Origin: Porphyromonadaceae bacterium UBA3327
GTDB lineage: Bacteria > Bacteroidota > Bacteroidia > Bacteroidales > Muribaculaceae
Reading direction: 5' to 3'
NCBI GenBank assembly: GCA_002361155.1
Contig: DERZ01000012.1
Coordinates: 1 to 6,753 of the forward strand
Length of the DNA: 6,753 bases
How positions within the stretch are numbered: position 1 is the stretch's first letter; each line of letters begins with the position of its first letter. Shown here piece after piece: positions 1 through 5,795 of the stretch. The position numbers and the translations under genes are program-made. The notes under the pieces were generated by a model that worked only from the letters and a program-made list of their open reading frames with translations, was not told the origin of the DNA and made no database searches.

Positions 1-117
1 AGAACCTATCCTTTCAATAAATCTACCATCTCGTGGTGCCCTGCTATCGGCGACGACAATAGGATAATAAGCGTAGCCTTTGCGGCCATGACGCTGTAAT
101 CTGATTTTTGTTGCCAT
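1..117 (-). CDS. rpsP: 30S ribosomal protein bS16, N-terminal part (cut by window edge)
   Basis: The minus strand read from an ATG at 117 gives 39 codons without a stop, running off the left edge. The product begins [20 protein letters not shown] and continues through [19 protein letters not shown], which is the typical start of bS16: the basic RLxRxGxKxxxxY(R/Y)IVVADSRxxRDGRFIExIG signature. bS16 is a small protein (usually about 80 residues, longer in Bacteroidetes) that binds 16S rRNA early in 30S assembly. The start is fixed by the conserved MxxKIRLxR N-terminus. A perfect Bacteroidetes promoter lies upstream (234..204), leaving an untranslated leader of roughly 80 nt that carries no strong Shine-Dalgarno sequence just before the ATG. 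The gene diverges from prfA. The longer open frame at 6-233 on this strand is in a different frame and is not the gene. The identification is secure; only the C-terminus is missing. Confidence 0.93.
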   Translation of the reverse strand, partial: MATKIRLQRHGRKGYAYYPIVVADSRAPRDGRFIERIGS

Positions 118-203
118 AAAACTTGCCGGTTTTTGTTATTGAATAAAATAGTTTTGGCCTTCCATCCTCCGGCATGCGGAGTCGCTCGGGCCGTTTGCGG
201 TTG

Positions 204-234
204 CAAAGTTAACTCTATTTGCCCAATCTGCAAA
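204..234 (-). promoter_or_regulatory. Bacteroidetes-type promoter of rpsP
   Basis: Read on the minus strand there is a TTTG (234..231), a 19-nt spacer and TAACTTTG (211..204). This matches the Bacteroides primary sigma consensus TTTG-N19-21-TAnnTTTG at every fixed position. Transcription would start near 198, about 80 nt before the rpsP ATG. The -33 element overlaps the place where the -33 element of the divergent prfA promoter would sit. Confidence 0.75.
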
Positions 235-253
235 GTTTTTATGATTTTTTTTG

Positions 254-261
254 TAATTTTG
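254..261 (+). promoter_or_regulatory. -7 box of the prfA promoter
   Basis: TAATTTTG matches the Bacteroidetes -7 consensus TAnnTTTG, and transcription would start near 268, about 45 nt before the prfA ATG. No TTTG or TTG exists at the expected -33 distance. The bases there (231-234, CAAA) are the complement of the rpsP -33 element. The promoter therefore appears to depend on its -7 box and the T-rich spacer. Confidence 0.55.
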
Positions 262-312
262 CAGCGGAATTATTCCTCTCCTTATTAATCACCTCTTTCC
301 CGCAGAATAATT

Positions 313-1422
313 ATGTCAGAAAATATGCTGTTGTCGCGCCTTGACGGCCTTGATGCCCGGTTCGAGGAAGTATCGACTCTGATAACCGATCCGGCCGTGA
401 TTTCCGACCGGAAAAGATATGTGCGTCTCACCAAGGAATACCATGACCTTGAAGAGTTACTCGGTGTCAGGAGGAAATACGAGAAGGCACTGTCGGCCAT
501 CGAGGAGTCGAAGATGATAATCTCGTCGGAAAGCGATGAGGAAATGCGGCAGCTTGCCCGCGACGAAATGGAAGAGGCAACCGCACAGCTGCCGAAGTTT
601 GAGGAGCGCATCAAACTCCTTCTGATTCCGGCCGATCCTGACGATGCGAAAAACGCCATAGTGGAGATCCGCGGAGGCACTGGCGGAGACGAGGCCGCTC
701 TATTTGCCGGCGATCTTTTCAGAATGTACCAGAAATTCGCGGAAACGCGGGGCTGGCAGCTTGCCGTATCCTCATTCACCGAAGGTACCGCCGGAGGTTA
801 TAAGGAAATAGTTTTCACGCTCACGGGTCAGGATGTATACGGCGTGATGAAATACGAGAGTGGCGTTCACCGCGTGCAGCGTGTCCCGGCCACAGAAACC
901 CAGGGACGCGTCCATACATCTGCGGCCACAGTCGCAGTGCTTCCCGAGGCGGAGGAATTCGACGTGGAGATTCATGAGGGAGAAATCAAATGGGATACTT
1001 TCAGGTCGGGAGGAGCCGGAGGCCAGAACGTGAACAAGGTGGAATCCGGTGTCCGTCTGCGTTACAAATGGAAGAATCCGAACACTGGCGTTGTCGAGGA
1101 GATTCTTATAGAATGTACCGAGACCCGCGATCAGCCAAAGAACAAGGAGCGGGCACTCTCGCGTCTGCGCTCGTTCATCTATGACAAGGAGCACCAGAAA
1201 TACCTCGACGACATAGCGTCGCGGAGAAAGACCATGGTAAGCACCGGCGACCGATCGGCCAAAATCCGCACATACAATTTCCCGCAGGGACGCATCACGG
1301 ACCACCGTATAAATTATACAGTCTACAATCTCGCTGCGTTCATGAACGGTGAAATCAGCGAATGTATCGACCGCCTCACAATAGCGGAAAACGCCGAAAA
1401 ACTTAAGGCATCCGAACTGTAA
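313..1422 (+). CDS. prfA: Peptide chain release factor 1
   Basis: Cytoplasmic class I release factor that reads UAA and UAG in the ribosomal A site and triggers hydrolysis of peptidyl-tRNA. The 369-residue product is full length for the family. The N-terminal helical domain covers about residues 1-110, followed by the conserved GGTGGDEA stretch (121-128). The codon-reading tripeptide PAT is at 192-194 in VQRVPATETQGR; RF2 would have SPF, so this is RF1. The catalytic GGQ is at 236-238 within RSGGAGGQNVNK. Its glutamine is the residue methylated by PrmC in known bacteria. The basic C-terminal part includes TGDRSAKIRTYNFPQGRITDHR (from about 311). The first ATG (313) gives the usual length; Met5 is an alternative start. 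The gene diverges from rpsP and is followed by a hairpin, so it is probably monocistronic. Nothing in the protein is odd. Confidence 0.97.
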   Translation: MSENMLLSRLDGLDARFEEVSTLITDPAVISDRKRYVRLTKEYHDLEELLGVRRKYEKALSAIEESKMIISSESDEEMRQLARDEMEEATAQLPKFEERIKLLLIPADPDDAKNAIVEIRGGTGGDEAALFAGDLFRMYQKFAETRGWQLAVSSFTEGTAGGYKEIVFTLTGQDVYGVMKYESGVHRVQRVPATETQGRVHTSAATVAVLPEAEEFDVEIHEGEIKWDTFRSGGAGGQNVNKVESGVRLRYKWKNPNTGVVEEILIECTETRDQPKNKERALSRLRSFIYDKEHQKYLDDIASRRKTMVSTGDRSAKIRTYNFPQGRITDHRINYTVYNLAAFMNGEISECIDRLTIAENAEKLKASEL

Positions 1423-1435
1423 CCGTAATCAAATG

Positions 1436-1480
1436 CCCCCTCCGTTTGTTTATAATACAAGGAGGGGGTATTATTGATTT
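1436..1480 (+). terminator. Probable terminator hairpin after prfA
   Basis: An 8-bp perfect G/C-rich stem, CCCCCTCC (1436-1443) with GGAGGGGG (1461-1468), encloses a 17-nt A/T-rich loop 13 nt after the prfA stop. It is followed by a T-rich but interrupted tract (tattattgatttcatttt). The position and stem fit an intrinsic terminator. The broken U-tract makes termination efficiency uncertain, and some read-through into the small downstream gene is possible. Confidence 0.6.
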
Positions 1481-1527
1481 CATTTTGCCTCCGCCTTATC
1501 CGTCAAATCAATTCAAGGTCATATATT

Positions 1528-1713
1528 ATGAAAACACTATCTATCATATTTTATATTGTAGGTTCGCTGCTTCTTATCGCATCTTGTTTCACCACCGGAG
1601 TCACCATCACCTGGGTGTTGGGCGGAGTAGCCGTCGTATGTCTTATTCTCGGATGCGTGTTTCAGTTCCGCAACCACCCGATGACAGCCAGGATGCGCCG
1701 CAAAAATTCATGA
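1528..1713 (+). CDS. Small membrane protein of unknown function, 61 aa
   Basis: I do not recognise this gene. The frame from the ATG at 1528 encodes 61 residues starting MKTLSIIFYIVGSLLLIASC. Two hydrophobic segments are visible, about residues 4-20 and 24-46. They are separated by a short FTTGV turn and followed by a basic tail (FRNHPMTARMRRKNS), which predicts a helical hairpin in the inner membrane with a cytoplasmic C-terminus. A cysteine at position 20 follows L-I-A-S, which resembles a lipobox, but the second hydrophobic stretch immediately after it speaks against a lipoprotein. The frame is open back to an ATG at 1474, but that extension (MISFCLRLIRQ...) lies close to the prfA hairpin and reads as non-coding. 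The gene converges on the nucleotidyltransferase gene. The membrane-like composition, unlikely by chance, is the main reason to believe it is real. Confidence 0.6.
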   Translation: MKTLSIIFYIVGSLLLIASCFTTGVTITWVLGGVAVVCLILGCVFQFRNHPMTARMRRKNS

Positions 1714-1724
1714 CGGGAGAGAAA

Positions 1725-1771
1725 GCTGAATCGGCCTCTTGCTCAGCAAAGGGTCCTAACCGAGTTTCAGC
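1725..1771. terminator. Nested inverted repeat between convergent genes, possible bidirectional terminator
   Basis: The outer arms GCTGAATCGG (1725-1734) and CCGAGTTTCAGC (1760-1771) pair fully apart from a 2-nt bulge. Directly inside them, CCTCTTGCT (1735-1743) pairs with AGCAAAGGG (1745-1753), with one mismatch and a TCA loop once the last pair opens. The structure spans the stop codon of the minus-strand nucleotidyltransferase gene (1758..1756) and follows the small plus-strand gene by 11 nt. Both convergent transcripts would fold it. No U-tract follows on either strand, so it may instead block read-through or protect 3' ends. Confidence 0.45.
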
Positions 1772-2496
1772 CGTGCCTTTGCAAGAGTCTCCGGCTTTCC
1801 TATATCGATAAGTTCAAGTTCGGGGACATAATGCTCCTTGATTGTCACGCCCCCGCGTCCGGCCAGCAGCCAGTCCATCACCGGGAATGCCTCACGGCCC
1901 GATTCCCGCGCATAACGCCTGATGTCGGCCACTCCATGCGCCGACACCATGTAGATACCACTGAAGGCATGTTCCGTCAGCCCGGACAAACTGGCTGATG
2001 TCTCCGGGCGGAACTCTCCGGTGTTCCGATTATGCCATCCTCTGAGATTATTCTGTACATCGAAAAGCAGGCGACGGGAAGACTCCCTGCCGCTTGTGAG
2101 CAGCGTAACATCGGCATTCATCTCTTTATGGAAGTCTCTCAGTGAAGAGAGATCCGCATTGCTGATTATGTCCACATTGTGAACGAGTATCGGGCCGCTG
2201 TCATCACCGAACAGCGGGGCAGCCTTTACAATCGCGCCACCAGTGTCAAGCAATGATTCCGACTCGTCGCTTACCGCGATCTCCACACCGAAACTGCGGC
2301 TTGAAAGGAAATCTTTCACCTGACCGGCAAAGTGATGGACATTGACCACTATCCGGCAGAACCCTTCATCCCGGAGTTTGATTATTACTCTTTCGAGCAT
2401 CGGAATACCGCCTACAGGCACAAGTGCCTTTGGATGTTCCAGAGTCCAGGGGCGCAGCCTCGTGCCGAGTCCGGCGGCAAGTATCATTGCATTCAT
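1756..2496 (-). CDS. MurU-like sugar-1-phosphate nucleotidyltransferase
   Basis: A 246-residue cytoplasmic NTP_transferase-family enzyme that would join a sugar 1-phosphate to a nucleoside triphosphate, releasing pyrophosphate. The nucleotide-binding signature is at the N-terminus: LAAGLGTRLRPWT followed by HPKALVPVGG (residues 6-30, with R13 and K23). D109 in VHNVD and D231 in LIDIGKPE are the expected metal-binding aspartates. R-x-S-S-R (137-141) and GIYMV (180-184) also fit the family. The length and absence of a C-terminal beta-helix match MurU (UDP-MurNAc pyrophosphorylase) rather than bifunctional GlmU. The ATG at 2496 overlaps the upstream stop codon as ATGA, implying translational coupling with the kinase gene. 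That pairing resembles AmgK-MurU of the Pseudomonas peptidoglycan salvage route, so UDP-MurNAc is the best guess for the product. Heptose-1-P or another sugar 1-phosphate cannot be excluded from sequence alone. Confidence 0.85.
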   Translation of the reverse strand: MNAMILAAGLGTRLRPWTLEHPKALVPVGGIPMLERVIIKLRDEGFCRIVVNVHHFAGQVKDFLSSRSFGVEIAVSDESESLLDTGGAIVKAAPLFGDDSGPILVHNVDIISNADLSSLRDFHKEMNADVTLLTSGRESSRRLLFDVQNNLRGWHNRNTGEFRPETSASLSGLTEHAFSGIYMVSAHGVADIRRYARESGREAFPVMDWLLAGRGGVTIKEHYVPELELIDIGKPETLAKARLKLG

Positions 2497-3908
2497 AATT
2501 CTTTTCTTATTCCTTGCTCCCGATGCACTACCACAACTCTTGTATCGGGATATTTTCTTTTTATCTCTCCTGCCACAGCCTCGGCACAATATACCGACCG
2601 ATGCCTCCCGCCGGTACATCCGAAACCTATCTGAAGACTGCTGAAGCCTCTCCTCAGGTAGCATTCCACAGAGGTGGCGACCATCTCCATGGACTTCGCA
2701 ACAAATTTGTCAGCCTCTCCCCTCTCCTGCAGGAATTCCATCACGGGAGCATCCAATCCGGTAAGCGCTTTGTACTGTTCATATCGGCCAGGATTATGCA
2801 TGCCCCGACAGTCGAACATGAATCCGCCACCATTGCCGCTGTAGTCTTCCGGATACCCCAGTTTGTAAGAGAAGCTGAATACAGTCACGGTAAGTCCGGA
2901 GTCTTTGGATGGCGGATCGAAACGCGTGTCCGCCGCAAGTTCGCGACAAACGCGTCTCAGTTCCGGATACCGGCTGACGGCCTCGGCATCGACCGCAGAG
3001 GCAAGATTACGGAGAGCCGGAGAGATACTCTCCAGGAAATGGGCGCGACGCTGCACAAGCCCCCGGAACCCGTATGCCCCCAAAACCTGTAGCGTGCGGA
3101 AAAACACAAACAGCGGCAGACTGTTCATCATAATGGAGGAATCACATCCTGCACGCGCGCCATACTCTTCGGCGTAATACCGGAACATCTCCATCCTGAA
3201 TCCATCGGAGAATCCCGCTTTTGCCTGCCATAGAAACGACACGGCATCGTAAACCGAAGGACCGGTTCTGCCACCTTGAAAATCTATAAAATAGGGGTGC
3301 CCCCCGCACATCATCACATTTCGGCTCTGACAGTCACGCATCATGAACCCCTGAAATGAAGAATCCACACCGACAAGATCCTCCGCCATGCGGTCGAAAT
3401 CATCCTCAAGAAGTTCTTCGTCGAACTGCACGCCGGAAGGCTTGAGAAACTCGTATTTGAAATAATTCAGGTCCCACAACACCTGGCGGCGACAGAAAGG
3501 ACGATACTCGGTCGACCTCTCCCAGAGTTCCCGCGGCACAAGCTGCATCCTCACCAGATTCTTCAGTGCGAGTCTCACAGCCGGACGGCATTCCTCTTCC
3601 TTGCCGAGGAGGGAGAACAGCGACACATCGCCGAGGTCCTGCTGAAGATAATGCATGCCGGCGTCCGACACGGCGTAAATCTCCGGTACCGGCACACCCT
3701 GCGACAAAAAAACTGAATCCAGCGCAATAAACGAACGGCAATCCGCAGCACAGTCTCCGGCAGTGCCTATCACGCTCAACCCTATCTCCGGAACCACGAG
3801 ACGGAAATATCTGCGGTCGCCTCCGGCAGAAGCAAGAGGATTCACGACAGAGGGTTCCACGCCGAAACGCGACTTGAAAAGTTCTGAAAGTATCTTAATA
3901 TCTTCCAT
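2493..3908 (-). CDS. AmgK-like sugar kinase fused to a RapZ C-terminal domain
   Basis: This 471-residue protein has two parts. Residues 1 to about 330 form an aminoglycoside-phosphotransferase-fold kinase: a nucleotide-binding region with SAGGDRRYFRL (27-37), the catalytic loop MRDCQSRNVM (190-199; D192 and N197), and the metal-binding aspartate D209 in FIDFQGGRTGP. The RD-x-x-SRN and IDFQ spellings resemble AmgK, the anomeric MurNAc/GlcNAc kinase, more than antibiotic kinases. Residues about 338-471 match the C-terminal domain of RapZ: SFSYKLGYP (345-353), FDCRGMHNP (365-373), LTGLDAPVMEFL (382-393) and GCTGGRHRSV (430-439). In E. coli that domain binds small RNAs and glucosamine-6-phosphate. 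The RapZ N-terminal ATPase is absent. The gene is first in an operon with a MurU-like enzyme. Likely role: phosphorylating a salvaged cell-wall amino sugar, with the RapZ part as sensor (inferred). The usual His of the HRD motif is Met here. Confidence 0.85.
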   Translation of the reverse strand: MEDIKILSELFKSRFGVEPSVVNPLASAGGDRRYFRLVVPEIGLSVIGTAGDCAADCRSFIALDSVFLSQGVPVPEIYAVSDAGMHYLQQDLGDVSLFSLLGKEEECRPAVRLALKNLVRMQLVPRELWERSTEYRPFCRRQVLWDLNYFKYEFLKPSGVQFDEELLEDDFDRMAEDLVGVDSSFQGFMMRDCQSRNVMMCGGHPYFIDFQGGRTGPSVYDAVSFLWQAKAGFSDGFRMEMFRYYAEEYGARAGCDSSIMMNSLPLFVFFRTLQVLGAYGFRGLVQRRAHFLESISPALRNLASAVDAEAVSRYPELRRVCRELAADTRFDPPSKDSGLTVTVFSFSYKLGYPEDYSGNGGGFMFDCRGMHNPGRYEQYKALTGLDAPVMEFLQERGEADKFVAKSMEMVATSVECYLRRGFSSLQIGFGCTGGRHRSVYCAEAVAGEIKRKYPDTRVVVVHREQGIRKEL

Positions 3909-3941
3909 TTTTTATTAAAATATTGACCTCACCACGCAAAA

Positions 3942-4021
3942 AAACGGTTTATTATAAATGGAGTGGTACCATTCCTCCCCGTCAGGATCTGCTTTTTTAT
4001 AGAAGAGGTCATAAACGGTTT
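3942..4021. repeat. Two AAACGGTTT copies flanking a 16-bp dyad
   Basis: The 9-bp odd palindrome AAACGGTTT occurs at 3942-3950 and again at 4013-4021. Between them is GGAGTGGTACCATTCC (3960-3975), a 16-bp near-perfect dyad centred on GGTACC with a single G/T offset. All three lie downstream of the predicted minus-strand start and inside the leader of the kinase operon, and upstream of the pgk promoter. They could be operator sites, but no known regulator motif is recognised. Confidence 0.35.
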
Positions 4022-4030
4022 CTGATACTG

Positions 4031-4038
4031 CAAATTTA
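4031..4038 (-). promoter_or_regulatory. -7 box for the kinase-nucleotidyltransferase operon
   Basis: Read on the minus strand, 4038..4031 is TAAATTTG, a perfect Bacteroidetes -7 element. Transcription would start near 4024 and give a leader of about 115 nt before the ATG at 3908. No TTTG or TTG is found 19-21 nt upstream, so the assignment rests on the -7 box and its position in the divergent gap. Confidence 0.45.
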
Positions 4039-4092
4039 ACTGAATTTCTCCATTACCGGGTAATAACCGCTCACAAAGTAAAAAAAAATTCG

Positions 4093-4100
4093 TAAATTTG
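4093..4100 (+). promoter_or_regulatory. -7 box of the pgk promoter
   Basis: TAAATTTG is a perfect match to TAnnTTTG, preceded by a run of nine A residues (4080-4088). The start would be near 4107, about 70 nt before the pgk ATG. A recognisable -33 TTTG is missing at the expected distance. The A-tract may compensate. Confidence 0.55.
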
Positions 4101-4177
4101 CGTCCGGAAGGCAAAATAAAATCGGCAACGGCATTTCTCATAAAGACGAAATAATCAACCCAAAATATCATATCACA

Positions 4178-5431
4178 ATGGCAAAGATTGAAAATTACAA
4201 TTTCAAGGACAAAAAAGCTATCGTCAGAGTAGACTTCAATGTGCCTCTTGATGAAAACGGCAACATAACCGACGACACACGAATCCGCGGCGCCCTCCCC
4301 ACACTCAAGAAAATACTCGCCGACGGCGGAAGTCTCATTCTTATGTCGCACATGGGGAAACCGAAAGGCAAGGTCAACCCCAGACTCAGTCTCCTTCAGA
4401 TCCGCGACGCGGTGGCCAAGGCTCTGGGCCGCGATGTGAAGTTCGCACCCGATTGCGCCAAGGCGCAGGAAGCGGCCAAAGAACTGAAGCCCGGAGAGGT
4501 TCTTCTTCTCGAAAACCTCCGGTTCTATCCTGAAGAAGAAGGGAAACCGACGGGCATCGACAAGACCGACCCCGGATATGAAGCCGCAAAGAAGGAGATG
4601 AAAGAGAGTCAGAAGGAATTCGCCAGGACCCTGGCCAGCTACGCAGATGTCTATGTGAACGACGCCTTCGGCACCGCGCACCGACGCCATGCCTCAACCG
4701 CCGTCATTGCCGACTATTTCGACCATCAGGACAAGATGCTCGGCTTCCTGATGGAGAAAGAAGTGAAAGCCGTCGACAATATCCTCAAGGATATCAAGCG
4801 TCCCTTCACCGCTATCATGGGCGGTTCTAAAGTGTCCACCAAGATAGGCATAATCGAGAACCTCATGGACAAGGTCGACAATCTCATCCTCTGCGGAGGC
4901 ATGACCTACACCTTTGCCAAGGCCCGCGGAGGCAAGATCGGAGATTCCATCTGCGAGAACGACAAACTCGACCTGGCGCTCGACATCATCAGGAAGGCCG
5001 AGGAAAAAGGAGTGAACCTTGTGCTCGGCACGGATTGCGTGGCGGCCGACTCATTCAGCAACGATGCGAAGACAATGGTTTGCCCCGCCGACAATATCCC
5101 CGACGGATGGCAGGGTCTTGATGCAGGTCCCGACTCGATTCTCGCATTCCGAGAGGCTATTGTTCCCGCCAAAACCATTCTCTGGAACGGTCCGGCAGGA
5201 GTGTTTGAGTTTGACAACTTCATTGCAGGATCCAAAGCAATAGCGGAAGCAATCGTCGAGGCTACCGACAACGGCGCGTTCTCGCTCGTAGGAGGCGGCG
5301 ACTCGGTGGCATGCGTCAACAAATTCGGTCTGGCCGATTCTGTAAGCTATGTATCGACCGGCGGCGGCGCTCTTCTTGAAGCCATCGAAGGAAAAGTCCT
5401 CCCGGGTGTGGCTGCAGTCGAGGACAAATAA
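4178..5431 (+). CDS. pgk: Phosphoglycerate kinase
   Basis: Glycolytic enzyme that transfers the acyl phosphate of 1,3-bisphosphoglycerate to ADP, giving 3-phosphoglycerate and ATP; cytoplasmic and reversible in gluconeogenesis. The 417-residue product is complete. The N-domain substrate residues are visible in RVDFNVP (17-23), DTRIRG (33-38), SHMGKPKGK (57-65), [10 protein letters not shown] (111-120) and [15 protein letters not shown] (160-174). The hinge and nucleotide-domain motifs are [11 protein letters not shown] (214-224), [10 protein letters not shown] (335-344), VGGGDSVA (371-378) and [10 protein letters not shown] (392-401). At 417 residues it is about 20-30 longer than many bacterial Pgk. 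The extra length is a charged insert at about 121-147 between the LRFYPEEEG and QKEFARTLA stretches, probably a lineage trait. It is transcribed alone: its own -7 box lies upstream and a strong terminator follows. Confidence 0.97.
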   Translation: MAKIENYNFKDKKAIVRVDFNVPLDENGNITDDTRIRGALPTLKKILADGGSLILMSHMGKPKGKVNPRLSLLQIRDAVAKALGRDVKFAPDCAKAQEAAKELKPGEVLLLENLRFYPEEEGKPTGIDKTDPGYEAAKKEMKESQKEFARTLASYADVYVNDAFGTAHRRHASTAVIADYFDHQDKMLGFLMEKEVKAVDNILKDIKRPFTAIMGGSKVSTKIGIIENLMDKVDNLILCGGMTYTFAKARGGKIGDSICENDKLDLALDIIRKAEEKGVNLVLGTDCVAADSFSNDAKTMVCPADNIPDGWQGLDAGPDSILAFREAIVPAKTILWNGPAGVFEFDNFIAGSKAIAEAIVEATDNGAFSLVGGGDSVACVNKFGLADSVSYVSTGGGALLEAIEGKVLPGVAAVEDK

Positions 5432-5479
5432 ATATGGAATAACAGATGAAACGGCCAGAAACCGTTCCATACTTTCACC

Positions 5480-5518
5480 GGGGGGGGTGCTTCGCAATGA
5501 AGCGCCCTCCCTCTTTTT
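5480..5518 (+). terminator. Strong intrinsic terminator of pgk
   Basis: Bases 5480-5493 (eight G then TGCTTC) pair continuously with 5499-5512 (GAAGCGCCCTCCCT) around the 5-nt loop GCAAT, with only three G-T wobbles in 14 pairs. CTTTTT follows directly (5513-5518). This is a textbook Rho-independent terminator, 48 nt after the pgk stop. A weaker pairing, AACGG with CCGTT (about 5449-5465), lies just before it. Confidence 0.92.
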
Positions 5519-5683
5519 AAAGATAATCCACCTTCAATCCGATTAAGATATAAAAGATTTACAGTGGAGTCTGCAGCAACAGCCTATCGGTTAAAAAATG
5601 TGTTGTAAAACATCTTTCTGATGTTAAAACCATAATAAAAAGTAAAATTTGCCACTGCCGATTAAAAAAATAGAATTGGAATA

Positions 5684-5713
5684 TTGACTTTTTTAAAAAA
5701 TATAGTAATTTTG
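5684..5713 (+). promoter_or_regulatory. Bacteroidetes-type promoter of exbB
   Basis: TTG (5684-5686), exactly 19 nt of A/T-rich spacer, then TAATTTTG (5706-5713). Both elements and the spacing fit the Bacteroidetes primary sigma consensus. This is the best plus-strand promoter in the window. Transcription would start near 5720. Confidence 0.8.
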
Positions 5714-5717
5714 TATT

Positions 5718-5753
5718 CGCAAGCTTCGGAATCTGAACAACCGCAAGCTTCGG
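5718..5753. repeat. 12-bp direct repeat at the exbB transcription start
   Basis: CGCAAGCTTCGG occurs at 5718-5729 and 5742-5753, identical over 12 bases and 24 bp apart start to start. Each copy is also a partial palindrome around AAGCTT. The first copy covers the predicted transcription start. The 24-bp period, a little over two helical turns, would place two bound proteins on nearly the same face of the DNA, as for an operator. Confidence 0.55.
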
Positions 5754-5795
5754 TCAAAATCCCTAAAAGGAAAACTCCCTGTTACCTGCAATATC

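Noticed and set aside
6..233. 75-codon open frame on the minus strand near the left edge
   Set aside because: It starts upstream of the predicted transcription start and is in a different frame from the clear bS16 sequence that begins at 117. Its residues resemble no protein family I know.
772..1305. 177-codon minus-strand open frame opposite prfA
   Set aside because: It is antisense to highly conserved RF1 coding sequence, including the GGQ region, and shows no family motifs.
1480..1487. Promoter for the small gene (TCATTTTG)
   Set aside because: It misses the required A at position 2 of TAnnTTTG and has no -33 element at the right distance.
1528..1590. Lipoprotein signal peptide in the small protein (IASC at 17-20)
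   Set aside because: A second hydrophobic helix follows almost at once and there is no charged or polar mature domain after the cysteine, so a two-helix membrane protein fits better.
2493..2900. Separate full RapZ gene
   Set aside because: Only the C-terminal domain is present, in frame with the kinase. No N-terminal P-loop ATPase domain and no internal start with a promoter are visible.
2493..3908. Aminoglycoside resistance kinase
   Set aside because: The fold is shared, but the loop spelling (RDCQSRN, IDFQGGRTGP), the RapZ-like tail and the coupled nucleotidyltransferase point to sugar salvage, not drug resistance.
4298..4625. Pgk insert as a foreign domain
   Set aside because: The insert is short, charged and in frame with intact flanking motifs. 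It is best explained as a lineage-typical surface loop.
3929..4690. 253-codon minus-strand open frame opposite pgk
   Set aside because: It is antisense to the well-supported pgk gene and covers promoter DNA. It is explained by codon bias of the real gene.
5641..5651. Second promoter upstream of exbB (GTAAAATTTG)
   Set aside because: The TA and TTTG are one base too far apart and no TTG lies 19-21 nt upstream. The promoter at 5684-5713 is much better.
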